Source: Arsenophonus sp052174115 (GTDB taxonomy: Bacteria > Pseudomonadota > Gammaproteobacteria > Enterobacterales > Enterobacteriaceae). Taken from it: a stretch of 64,000 nucleotides of DNA. Each line of letters starts with the position of its first letter. Positions within the stretch are counted from its first letter, which is position 1. The DNA lies in contig JBQMRX010000001.1 in NCBI GenBank assembly GCA_052174115.1, positions 310,001 through 374,000 on the forward strand. Direction: 5' to 3'. Positions 48,082 through 58,591 of the stretch are shown piece by piece. Position numbers and translations under genes: made by a program. The notes under the pieces are model-generated. The model was not told where the DNA came from, did not search any database, and was given only the letters and a program-made list of their open reading frames with translations.

Positions 48082-50145
48082 TTATAATAAAGAAATATCT
48101 GCTATTTGTAAAAATAAATTACGTAATTGATTTAATAATGTCAAACGATTTATTCTTACTAATCGATTGACATCAATAACTATAACATTTTTAAAAAAAG
48201 CATCTATAATCTCATATAATGAAGCCAATTCGATTAATGCACTTTTATACTTTCTATCAGCAAATAATGGCGCTAATTTATCTTGTAAAATAATTAAATG
48301 AGTTGCTAGTATAATTTCTTCAGGTGCTTTTAACACTCTAGTTATAATATTTTTATTTAACTTTTCATTTGATTTATTTAGAATATTAACAACTCGTTTA
48401 TTAACTGTTACTAATGATTCTGCTTCTGCTAAAGTACGAAAATAAGCAATAGCTTTTACTCGTGCATCAAAATCAGTTGGTCTAGTTGGACGGCAAATCA
48501 AAACAGATTGTATAATATTAATACAGTATCCTTGGTTCTGATACCATGTACGAAAACGTCTAAACATAAAATTAATAACATCATTAATAACATTTTTATT
48601 AATTAATTTATTGCCATATAACTTAACAGTTTGTTTCGTTAAAATTAACAAATCCAAATCATAATTATTTTCAATAATAATACGTAATACACCAAGCGAA
48701 GCACGGCGTAATGCAAATGGATCTTTATCACCTTTTGTTTTTTGATTAATTCCAAAAATACCTACTAAAGTATCCATTTTATCGGCTAATGCTAATGAAG
48801 ACGAAACATTATTAGATGGTAACTTATCACCAGAAAAACGAGGTTGATATTGTTCTTTTATCGCTATTGCTACATTTTCATTTTCACCATTCAAACGTGC
48901 ATAATGCATTCCCATAATGCCTCGCGTGTCAGAAAATTCAAATACCATATTCGTCATTAAATCACATTTAGATAATAGAGCAGCTCTAGTAGAATGATTA
49001 ATATTTGCACCAATTTTAGATGCAATCCATCCAGATAATACTTTTAAGCGATCAGTTTTATCGCGTAATGTTCCGAGATGTTTTTGAAACAAAATAGTTT
49101 CTAAGTTAGGCAAGTAGTCTTCTAAATGTTTTTTACAATCAATTTTAAAAAAAAACTCAGCATCTGCTAAACGTGATCGGATTACTTTTTCATTACCAGT
49201 AATAATTTTTTGCGGTTCAGAAGATTCAATGTTAGCAACAAAAATAAAATTTGATGTTAAGTTACCATCCCTATCGTAAACTGGAAAATATTTTTGATTA
49301 TTTTTCATTATGCTAACTAACGCTTCTTCTGGTATTGACAAAAATTTCTTTTCAAATTTTGCAGTTAATACAACTGGCCATTCAACTAATGATGTTACTT
49401 CTTCTAATAAACTAACAGATAATTCAACAATACCATCTAATTTCTTTGCTATCTTATTTGCGTCACGTTTAATTAAAATTTTACGTTCTTCATAATCAGC
49501 AATAACTTTACCATCTTCATATAAAATCATAGGGTATTGTTCAGCTGAATTAATAGTCAGTTCAGCTTTACCCATAAATCGATGACCATGGATTATACGA
49601 CAACTCTGAACACCCAATATTTTACCTTCAAGTAATTGATCACCAAATAACATAATTAATGTATGAACAGGGCGAACAAATAAGATTTTTTTATCCCCCC
49701 AAAACATAAGTTTTGAAATTGGTAATAGATTTAATGCGTTAGCTACAATATCAACAAGTAACTCTTGTGTCATACAGCCTTTATTGGTAGATTGATAAAA
49801 TAACCATTTACCATTATTAGTAACTAAAAGTTCAGCTTTATCAATAGTGATTCCACAACTACTAGCCCAACATTCCGCAGCTTTAGTTGGTTGACCTTTA
49901 GAATCAAAAGCCTGACTAATCGCTGGACCTCGCTTTTTAATTTGATAATCACTTTGATATATATTTAAATTAATTACTTTTAATGCCAAACGGCGAGGAG
50001 ATGCATACCATAATATTTTACTATATTGAAGATTAGCTTTTTCTAGTTGATATTTAAAATTTGCAGAAAATGATTCAGCTAATGAGCGAAGGATTTTTGG
50101 TGGTAGCTCTTCTGTGCCGATTTCCACTAGAAAAGTTCGTTTCAT
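48082..50145 (-). CDS. glyS: Glycyl-tRNA synthetase beta subunit
   Basis: The beta subunit binds tRNA-Gly in the alpha2-beta2 synthetase of most bacteria. The 687 residues match E. coli (689). Start MKRTFLVEIGTEELPPKILR, then ILWYASPRRLALKV, VSIMKNNQKYFPVYD, RSRLADAEFFFKID and GDKDPFALRRASLGVLRI are all present. The C-terminal anticodon-binding domain is complete. Its start is 12 bases after the glyQ stop, and AGAGGC lies about 9 bases before the ATG. Confidence 0.97.
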   Translation of the reverse strand: MKRTFLVEIGTEELPPKILRSLAESFSANFKYQLEKANLQYSKILWYASPRRLALKVINLNIYQSDYQIKKRGPAISQAFDSKGQPTKAAECWASSCGITIDKAELLVTNNGKWLFYQSTNKGCMTQELLVDIVANALNLLPISKLMFWGDKKILFVRPVHTLIMLFGDQLLEGKILGVQSCRIIHGHRFMGKAELTINSAEQYPMILYEDGKVIADYEERKILIKRDANKIAKKLDGIVELSVSLLEEVTSLVEWPVVLTAKFEKKFLSIPEEALVSIMKNNQKYFPVYDRDGNLTSNFIFVANIESSEPQKIITGNEKVIRSRLADAEFFFKIDCKKHLEDYLPNLETILFQKHLGTLRDKTDRLKVLSGWIASKIGANINHSTRAALLSKCDLMTNMVFEFSDTRGIMGMHYARLNGENENVAIAIKEQYQPRFSGDKLPSNNVSSSLALADKMDTLVGIFGINQKTKGDKDPFALRRASLGVLRIIIENNYDLDLLILTKQTVKLYGNKLINKNVINDVINFMFRRFRTWYQNQGYCINIIQSVLICRPTRPTDFDARVKAIAYFRTLAEAESLVTVNKRVVNILNKSNEKLNKNIITRVLKAPEEIILATHLIILQDKLAPLFADRKYKSALIELASLYEIIDAFFKNVIVIDVNRLVRINRLTLLNQLRNLFLQIADISLL

Positions 50146-50157
50146 AATAAGAGCCTC

Positions 50158-51072
50158 TTAATTTTTATTTTTACAGATTGGAAAACCTAGTATTTCACGA
50201 GAAATATAATAAGTTTCTGCAACCCATTTTGTTAAAGTGCGAATACGTAAAATATAACGTTGTCGCTCAATAACTGAAATTGCTTTTCGTGCATTTAATA
50301 AATTAAATATATGTGAAATTTTTAAAATACATTCATAAGCAGGCAAAGGTAATGGTGTTTCTAGTGATAATAAATATTTTGCTTCTCTTTCATATTCTTC
50401 AAAACATTTAAATAAAAAACTAACATTCGCATATTTAAAATTATAAGTAGATTGTTCAACTTCATTTTGAAGATAAATATCACCATAAGTTGTGTTTCCT
50501 AATGGACCACATGACCATAATAGATCATAAACACTATCAACACTTTGGATATACATTGCTAAACGTTCAAGACCATAAGTGATCTCACCGGTAACTGGTT
50601 TACACTTTAAACCACCAACTTGTTGAAAATAAGTAAATTGTGTAATCTCCATTCCATTTAACCAAACTTCCCAACCAAATCCATAGGCACCTAAAGTTGG
50701 GTTTTCCCAATTATCTTCAACAAAACGAATATCATGAATAGTAAGATCTAATCCTAATGCTTTTAATGAATTAAAATATAACTCTTGAATATTATCTGGA
50801 GAAGGTTTCATAATAACTTGAAATTGATAATAATGTTGAAGTCGATTAGGATTTTCTCCATAACGTCCATCAGTTGGTCGACGAGATGGTTGAACATAAG
50901 CAGCTGAAATCGGTTCTGGTCCTAGTGCCCGTAAAAAAGTTATTGGGTGAGATGTTCCTGCGCCAACTTCCATATCTAATGCTTGAATAATTATGAAACC
51001 TTGATGTGCCCAATAATTTTTTAATGTTAAAATTAATTCTTGAAATGTTTTTTTAGTATTAAACTTTTCCAT
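50158..51072 (-). CDS. glyQ: Glycyl-tRNA synthetase alpha subunit
   Basis: The alpha subunit carries the catalytic core that activates glycine. The 304 residues match E. coli (303). The class II synthetase core shows QALDMEVGAGTSHPITFLRA, YVQPSRRPTDGRYGENPNRL, VEDNWENPTLGAYGFGWEVW and GEITYGLERLAMYIQ. It forms the glyQS operon with the beta subunit. No good ribosome site is visible. Confidence 0.97.
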   Translation of the reverse strand: MEKFNTKKTFQELILTLKNYWAHQGFIIIQALDMEVGAGTSHPITFLRALGPEPISAAYVQPSRRPTDGRYGENPNRLQHYYQFQVIMKPSPDNIQELYFNSLKALGLDLTIHDIRFVEDNWENPTLGAYGFGWEVWLNGMEITQFTYFQQVGGLKCKPVTGEITYGLERLAMYIQSVDSVYDLLWSCGPLGNTTYGDIYLQNEVEQSTYNFKYANVSFLFKCFEEYEREAKYLLSLETPLPLPAYECILKISHIFNLLNARKAISVIERQRYILRIRTLTKWVAETYYISREILGFPICKNKN

Positions 51073-52013
51073 TTTTAGATACGTGTAATAAATAAGATTT
51101 TGTTATTATAAAATTATTGTTTAGTGTACATTTACTTTTTGAACATCAATATTCAATTAATATTAAATATTGACGTTGTTTTATATAAAAATTTTTAATA
51201 CAATTTAATTATAGAAATAATTGATTAATTAATACAATTAATTATTATTAATAATATTAATTAATCTAAAGATTATTACTTGTAGTAAAAATATTTTTTT
51301 AATATTTAGAATATTTTAATGTATCATAATTATGATTTTATTAACTAAATAAACTTTTTAGTATAAATTATTATTATTTAAAATTTTATTAATATCTTTA
51401 ATACTAGACTTAAACTATAAATTATTATTAATATTAATAATTATATTAAAATAATTTTTATTATTTAATACAACATTTTTCATCGTTAATAACAAAAAAC
51501 TTAGAAACAATAAATAAAATTTTATAACTAAAATATTATTTTTGTATGTTAATTATCGATAAGTTAAATTTTTTATTATTCAAAAAAATTTTATATTTAT
51601 ATAATTGATATGGATGTTATTTTTAAAAATATTATAAATAAAATATTATAAAATATTTTTAATATTATTTTAAATATCTATTATTAATTTTATTTTTTTA
51701 AAATTATTTAATAAAAATATAAATAAATATTATTTATATTATACTAAATATGATTGAATATATATTATTTTATCTTAAAATATATCTTATATTAATAATT
51801 TAAATAATATTTTTATTATTATTTTTAATATTTTATATTTTATTTTATCAAAAAATTAATAGTTTTTTAAAACTATATAATATTAAAATAATTAAAATTT
51901 TTTCTATTAATTTTAATTAAAATAATAATTAATACTAAATCATAAATAATATTTAATATAATATAGATAAAATTAAATTCATATATAAAAATAATATCTT
52001 TTAAATAATTACT

Positions 52014-52053
52014 ATGCTTTATATATCTATTGTATAATAGATATATAAAGCAT
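52014..52053. repeat. 18-bp perfect hairpin in desert
   Basis: ATGCTTTATATATCTATT (52014-52031) pairs with 52036-52053 around a four-base loop GTAT. It contains GC at the base (ATGC/GCAT) and fits a relict terminator. Confidence 0.6.
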
Positions 52054-52596
52054 TATAAATACTATAAAAATTAATATTAATATATTTTAATTCAAATAAA
52101 TTGATTATATAATACTTATTGAAATATTTAAATTAATAATGAAATAATTAAATATTAAAAATGATATTAATATTATTTTTATGTTAAATTAAATTGAATG
52201 CATATTCAACTTGATAAATTAATAAAATTAATAAATATTATCTAAAAATTAAATATAGTTTTAATATTAAAAATTTAATTATTTAAATACTTTAACTAAA
52301 TAATTTTTAAATCTAAAAATATAAATTTTATTGATTATAAATATTAATAAAATAAATAATATTATTATTTTATTAAAATAAATATTAAATTATCGCTTAA
52401 TGTAAATATAAAAATAAAAATTAATTAAAAATCTAATATTAAATTAAATTAGTTATTGTATTACAATATTAATAAAAATTTATTTTATAATATAAAAAAT
52501 ATATTTCTGTTAATATAAATAACATAAAATACTAGTAATTTAATAATTCTTAGATATTTTAAAATTTTTATATATAACTATTTTAAAAAAATTTTT

Positions 52597-52628
52597 TTCT
52601 AATATAGAAATGAATTTCTATATTAGAA
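52597..52628. repeat. 15-bp hairpin, terminator-like
   Basis: TTCTAATATAGAAAT (52597-52611) pairs with 52614-52628. On the minus strand it is followed by A then seven T, which fits an intrinsic terminator, though no gene precedes it. Confidence 0.5.
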
Positions 52629-53847
52629 TAATTTATAAAAACTTTTTTAATAAATAAAATACATAATGTTATATTTTAATAATTTAATTTTCATATTTAT
52701 TTAAATTAATTAAATTTTATTTGTAAGAAAAGTTAATTTTGTTACTATTTTCATTAACTTATTAGTATATTTGTACTAAATAATTATATAAATTTTTATT
52801 ATATATAATATATATTAATATTTATTAGTTGATAAATATAATCGATTTTATTTTATAAACTAAATAATATAATTTTTATTAATTATTTTAATGTATATTT
52901 TATTAAATCTATTAAATTTAATACTTTTTAAATTTTTATTAAAATTAATTAATTTTTACTAATTTATTTTATTTTAATTTTTTTTCTAAAAAACACTAAA
53001 TTAATAAAAATTAATTTTTTATATCTTATTTAATATTAAAATAATTTAATTAATCATATATCTCTATTCTAAAATAACAGTTTACATTTTTATTTTAATA
53101 AATAAATTTTAAATCTATAAAATTTATAATAATATAATAATATACGTATTATATTTTATGATTTAATTTTATTATTTTTTAAAAATTAATGATAAGATGT
53201 TAATTTTAAAGATTTATTTTTATTAATTTTTATAAATAAAAAAATAAATTAAGTGATTTTATTTTATATTAAATAATCATAAATAAAATATTAATTATTT
53301 TAATGGTTTAAAAGTATTTTCTATAAATTAGATATAATTATCTTTATATAACAACAATTTTTATAAAAGACATTGATTAATTATAATAATAAAGTTATCA
53401 TTATATAATTTAATTAAAATGATTAATTCAATTTTTATAAATTGATATTATATATATCATTAAATCAAATTATAATTAAATTTAATCATAATTTGATTTA
53501 TATTTTATATTATAAAATTAATTATAAGATTAGTTATTAATTAAAAAATTTTTTGTTTTATTATTGTTAATTTTAAATTATTTTTTTATTTTATTACATA
53601 AAATATTTTCAAAAAAATAAGTATCGTTACTTTTCATTATTAATGAGTTTTTTAAAAAAAATAATTATAAAAATATTTGTTAATTAATTTTTTATTAATT
53701 TACTTAATAAAGTTAATAATTTTTCAAAAAAATAAATATTTCATTAAAAAATATTACTAAATTATATGATATTAATTCTATATATATACTTTTAAAAAAA
53801 TTTTTATTTTTTAAAAGCTTTAATTAACTAATTAATGAAAAACAGTC

Positions 53848-54471
53848 ATGATCCAAGGAATATTATATATTATATCTGCCCCAAGTGGGGTAGGTAAATC
53901 TAGTCTTATTCAAGCTTTATTAAAAATTCAGCATTTATATGAAATAAAAGTTTCTATTTCATATACTACTAGAAAAATACGTCCTAGTGAAAAAAATGGT
54001 GAAAATTATTATTTCATTTCTGAAAAAAAATTTCAACAAATGATTAAAAATAATGATTTTCTTGAATATGCTTCAATTTTCGGTAATTATTATGGAACTT
54101 CACGTATAGTTATTGAAAAAAATATTAATAATGGTATTGATTTATTTTTAGATATCGATTGGCAAGGAGCACAACAAATTCGCAAAAAAATATCCTTAAT
54201 TCGTACTATTTTTATTTTACCACCCTCTAAAAATGAGCTATTACGTCGTTTATATAGACGTGGACAAGATAACAAAAAAATAATTAAACAGCGTATGTCA
54301 CAGTTTTTAGCTGAAATAAAACATTATAACGAATATGATTACATTATTATAAATGATGATTTTAATACTGCATTAAAAAATTTAGAATCCATTATTCGAT
54401 CTGAGCGACTTCGTTTAAGATATCAGATTCAAAGACATAACACTTTAATTAATAAATTATTAGTAGACTAA
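53848..54471 (+). CDS. gmk: Guanylate kinase
   Basis: Gmk phosphorylates GMP to GDP. The 207 residues equal E. coli. The Walker A loop SAPSGVGKSS is at residues 10-19; GMP-binding TTRKIRPSEKNGENYYF and FLEYASIFGNYYGTS follow; FLDIDWQGAQQI and the lid RRLYRRGQD are conserved. The ATG at 53848 aligns with the family start; no good ribosome site is visible. It is first in gmk-rpoZ-spoT; in E. coli rpoZ and spoT follow it in the same order. Confidence 0.96.
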   Translation: MIQGILYIISAPSGVGKSSLIQALLKIQHLYEIKVSISYTTRKIRPSEKNGENYYFISEKKFQQMIKNNDFLEYASIFGNYYGTSRIVIEKNINNGIDLFLDIDWQGAQQIRKKISLIRTIFILPPSKNELLRRLYRRGQDNKKIIKQRMSQFLAEIKHYNEYDYIIINDDFNTALKNLESIIRSERLRLRYQIQRHNTLINKLLVD

Positions 54472-54522
54472 TGAAAAATTAAGTATCATATTTATTTATT
54501 TTTTTATATTTGGGGTATTATT

Positions 54523-54798
54523 ATGGCGCGTGTAACAATTAAAAATGCTGTAGAAAAAATTGGTAATCGTTTTGATTTAATTATAGTGGCAACTCGGCGC
54601 GCACGACAATTACAAATTAAAGGTAAAAACTCATTACTTAAAGAAAAAAATGATAAAATTACTGTTATTTCATTACCTGAAATAGAATTAAAATTGATTA
54701 ATGTTAAAATTCTTGATTTTTTAGAATATAAAGAACAACAAAAACAAAAATCACTAGAAATACAAATAGTGTCTACTGTTGCTGAAGGTCGTCGTTAA
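54523..54798 (+). CDS. rpoZ: RNA polymerase omega subunit
   Basis: Omega helps assemble RNA polymerase by binding beta' and forms part of a ppGpp site in E. coli. The 91 residues equal E. coli. The start MARVTIKNAVEKIGNRFDLI and the core TRRARQLQIKG are typical, and the end IVSTVAEGRR is close to the enteric C-terminus. TGGGGT lies 9 bases before the ATG. It is followed after 19 bases by spoT. Confidence 0.96.
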   Translation: MARVTIKNAVEKIGNRFDLIIVATRRARQLQIKGKNSLLKEKNDKITVISLPEIELKLINVKILDFLEYKEQQKQKSLEIQIVSTVAEGRR

Positions 54799-54817
54799 CT
54801 GAAAAGGTAGGCCTTCC

Positions 54818-56743
54818 TTGTACTTATTTGAAAATATTAATCAAATCGTTCAGGACTATCTGCCAAAAGAGCATATATCGTTACTGAAACAAGCATATAT
54901 TGTTGCTCGAGATGCACATAAAGGCCAAACTCGTTCAAGCGGTGAACCTTATATTACTCACCCAGGAGCGGTAGCATATATTTTAGCAGAAATGCATTTA
55001 GATCATGAAACATTAATAGCTGCATTATTACACGATTTAATTGAGGATACACCAACAACTTTTCAGGATATAAAACAGCTTTTTGGTAAAACTATTGCTG
55101 GTTTAGTTGAAGGTGTATCAAAATTAGATAAACTTACTTTCCGTGATAAAAAAGAAGCTCAAGCAGAAAATTTTCGAAAAATGATTATGGCAATGGTCCA
55201 AGATATCCGTGTTATTTTAATAAAACTCGCAGATCGAATGCATAATATGCGTACTTTAGATTCACTTCGCGCTGATAAACGCCGCCGTATCGCAAGAGAA
55301 ACATTAGAAATTTATAGTCCATTAGCATATCGTCTTGGTATCCATTGTCTTAAAACTGAATTAGAAGAATTAGGTTTTAAAGGACTTTATCCAAATCGCT
55401 ATAGAGTTATTAAAAAAGTTATAAAATTATCCAATAATAATCAAAAAGAAATGATACATAAAATATTAACAAAAATTGAAAATAAATTATTTGAAGGTAA
55501 GATTTCTTATCGGATATATAATCAGAAAAAACATCTTTATTCAATATATCGTAAAATGCATATAAAGGGACAATGTTTTCAATCAATAGTAGATATTTAT
55601 GAATTTCGAATTATTGTTAAAGATATTGATACATGTTATCGTGTTCTTGGAAAAGTACATAGTTTATATAATCCTCGACCAGGATATATGAAAGATTATA
55701 TTGCAACTCCAAAAGCAAATGGTTATCAATCTTTACATACTTCAATGATTGGCCCACATGGTTTACCAATTGAAATACAAATTCGTACAGAAGATATGAA
55801 TCAGATGGTAGAAATGGGCGTTGCCGCTCGTTGGTCATATAAAAAACAAAAAGAATTTAGTACAATCGCTCAAATTAGAGTACAGCGATGGATGCAAAGT
55901 TTACTTGAACTTCAACAAAACTCAGGTAATTCTTTTGAATTTATAGAAAACGTAAAATCTGATTTTTTTCCTGACGAAATATATGTTTTTACCCCAGAAG
56001 GTAAAATTATTGAATTGCCTACTGGCGCAACTCCAGTTGATTTTGCTTATGCCGTTCATACTGATATAGGTCATGCTTGCATTGGAGCTCGTGTAAATAA
56101 TCAACCTTATTCTTTATCTCAATCATTAACTACTGGGCAAACTATAGAGATTATTACTGCATCATATGCAAGACCAAATGAAGCTTGGTTAAATTTTGTT
56201 ATTAGTTCTAAAACTAAAACAAAAATACGTCAATTATTTAAAAATCTTAAACGAGAAAATTTAGTTACTTTAGGATGCTCTTCATTAAATCATGTTTTAG
56301 GAAAAGATAAAAAATTAAGTGATATTTTTCAAGAAAATATCAATAAAAAAATAAAAAAAATGAAACTTAATTCAATTAATGATTTATTTTATGAAATTAG
56401 TTTTGATAATGCTATGAGTATTATTGTAGCAAATAATTTATTAGGTAACATTAACATAAATAATGTTATTAGAGATAATAATAATTATTATTACAATTAT
56501 TATAATAAACTATCGATTAAAGGAGCTAAAGAGGTATTAATTACATTTAGTAAATGTTGTTATCAAATTCCAGATGATCTTATTATTACTCATATTAGTC
56601 AAGGTAAAGATTTAATGATACATCATGAGTCTTGTTGTAATATTCTAAATTATCATCAAAATAAACAAGAAAAGTTCATTCAAATAGAGTGGAATAAAAG
56701 AGTATTAATAATAATTTTATTATTGAAATTAAAGTTAATATGA
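54818..56743 (+). CDS. spoT: (p)ppGpp hydrolase/synthetase SpoT, C-terminally truncated
   Basis: SpoT degrades, and weakly makes, the alarmone (p)ppGpp. The product has 641 residues against 702 in E. coli. The hydrolase domain is intact, with the catalytic pair H72-D73 (AALLHDLIEDT). The synthetase-like domain (PKANGYQSLHTSMIGPHG, EIQIRTEDMNQMVEMGVAA) and the TGS domain (EIYVFTPEGKIIELPTGATP, HTDIGHACIGARVNN) are kept. The frame shifts near 56697-56725 and ends LLLKLKLI instead of entering the ACT domain, whose traces remain to 56950. The start is TTG, as in E. coli, shortly after rpoZ. Regulation by the C-terminal part is expected to be lost. Confidence 0.93.
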   Translation: MYLFENINQIVQDYLPKEHISLLKQAYIVARDAHKGQTRSSGEPYITHPGAVAYILAEMHLDHETLIAALLHDLIEDTPTTFQDIKQLFGKTIAGLVEGVSKLDKLTFRDKKEAQAENFRKMIMAMVQDIRVILIKLADRMHNMRTLDSLRADKRRRIARETLEIYSPLAYRLGIHCLKTELEELGFKGLYPNRYRVIKKVIKLSNNNQKEMIHKILTKIENKLFEGKISYRIYNQKKHLYSIYRKMHIKGQCFQSIVDIYEFRIIVKDIDTCYRVLGKVHSLYNPRPGYMKDYIATPKANGYQSLHTSMIGPHGLPIEIQIRTEDMNQMVEMGVAARWSYKKQKEFSTIAQIRVQRWMQSLLELQQNSGNSFEFIENVKSDFFPDEIYVFTPEGKIIELPTGATPVDFAYAVHTDIGHACIGARVNNQPYSLSQSLTTGQTIEIITASYARPNEAWLNFVISSKTKTKIRQLFKNLKRENLVTLGCSSLNHVLGKDKKLSDIFQENINKKIKKMKLNSINDLFYEISFDNAMSIIVANNLLGNININNVIRDNNNYYYNYYNKLSIKGAKEVLITFSKCCYQIPDDLIITHISQGKDLMIHHESCCNILNYHQNKQEKFIQIEWNKRVLIIILLLKLKLI

Positions 56744-56950
56744 CTAACCATCAAAGAGCATTAACTAATTTAACAATAATAATTAATAAAAAATTTTAGC
56801 ATTTAAATTATAAATACAAAAAATAAACATATTTATTATATATGTGTTCCATTTAACTACTAAAGATTTTATTTAATTAATTAATATTATGAAAAGATAA
56901 ATATCATGCCTGATGTTTACGTATCAAATGCAACTGAATTTAAACTATAA
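56744..56950 (+). pseudogene. Remnant of the SpoT ACT domain
   Basis: In the frame shifted from spoT, GAA at 56725 begins EIKVNMTNHQRALTNLTIII, which matches the E. coli SpoT stretch EIKVEMFNHQGALANLT. A stop follows at 56797-56799. After a decayed gap, 56888-56950 reads YEKINIMPDVYVSNATEFKL, matching the last residues MRKIRVMPDVIKVTRN. The ACT domain is thus present as a multiply broken ghost directly behind the truncated gene. Confidence 0.85.
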
Positions 56951-58591
56951 ATACAAAATATTATTTATGTATTTATATTTTATTAGAATATATTAATTCT
57001 ATCTATCATTTTTCTTTAAATATATATAAACTACATAATATTTTTAACTTAGATATACATATTATTAATATTATTTTATATAATTTATAAATTATATAAA
57101 ATAATATTAAAATCTTTTTATTGAAATTAAAAATAAAAAATTTAAATAAATAAAATTTATAGAAATTTTTTAAAAATATAATTTGTAAATATAAATTTTT
57201 TAATATGCAATTATAAGATACTTATATTTTACTAATCAAATTATTAATTTTCATAAAAAATATAATTAATTATTTTATATTAATTTAAAAATAAAATAAA
57301 TAAATAATTTTAAATAAATAATAGTATTAATTGATTATAATATTTATATCATTATGAATAGTATTATATAAAAATTATTAAATATCTATATTATGTAATT
57401 AATTTTACTTAACTATAATAAAATAACATTACAAATAATTTTTAAAGATTATTATTTAAAATATAGATAATTTCAAAACTACTAATTAATAAACATAATA
57501 AAATTATTATCAATAATTTATGAATAATTGATAATTCAATAAAATAAAATATCAAATAAATATAATTTAAAACTAATCAAAAATAGATAAATTAATTTAT
57601 ATAATTCTATTAATATTGTTAAACAATGATAATATATCTGATAAATATCAATTTAATAAAATTAAAATTTTATAATATTTATAGTTACTATTTTTTATTT
57701 TTATAATATAAAAATAAAAAATAATTTTGTATTTATAAACAACATTTAACTTTTTATATTACATCAATAGATAATGATGAATATCAGAAGGTAATTTATA
57801 TTTTAGATTAAATAAATAATAATTAGCTAAATTAATAGTAGTTTAAAATTATTAGTATTTTTATTCTTTATTTAATATTATTTTTTATTTTTTAATATTA
57901 TTAAAAATGGTTAAGTTACTTATAAATATGTTATTTTTTATAAAAAATTTTGTTTTATAATTTAATTTAAAAGATTATTTGTATTGAATATAAAAATAAG
58001 ATTTAACAATAATTATATTATGTAAAATTTAAATTAATTTTAATTTATTTAATAATTAAAGAGATAATTTAAGTAATTTATATAAATTTATTGATTAATT
58101 ATTAGTAATATTTACTTATAAATTTTTAATTTTTTATTAAAAAATAAGAACTTATTAAAAAATAATTCAAAGATTTTATTGATAAAAATAGGAGAGATTT
58201 AACATTAAATATATTTGTAAATATATTTATTGAATAAAATATAAATTAATATTTTAGGAGTTATTAGTTTATTAATTAAATATTTGAAGAATCTGAAAAT
58301 ATAATAATTTTTATTTTAATTTTAATTATCAAAAATAAAATAAAATTATACAAATTTTAAAAAAATAATTGAAATTTACTTCAATTTATAATTTATTAAA
58401 AAATTAAAATATTCTAAATAAAAAAATTATAATTAATTAAAAATAATCATATTAAATTATATTATTTATCTTCAATATATAATTATTAAACTATCTTAAA
58501 TGTATATAAAATAATTAAATATAACATATTTTATATATATCATTATAATTAGAAATTAATTTAAAAATAATTTTTATGATATAGATAAATT
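56951..58591. other. 1.6-kb AT-rich region between spoT and typA
   Basis: spoT and typA converge here. In E. coli trmH and recG follow spoT; neither is legible. A few purine-rich words near 58185-58270 (AATAGGAGAGATTT, TTTTAGGAGTTATTAG) and an 11-bp stem (AAATATATTT either side of GT, 58207-58228) are the only features; they may be traces of a lost gene. Confidence 0.5.

Larger units (their letters stand above)
51073..53847. other. 2.8-kb gene desert
   Basis: There is no readable gene. Two hairpins with perfect stems (52014-52053 and 52597-52628) are present and may be relict terminators. A long repeat-like pair (TAAATCAAATTAT ... ATAATTTGATTTA, 53462-53501) is a further 13-bp stem. The region upstream of gmk should hold its promoter. 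Confidence 0.6.
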
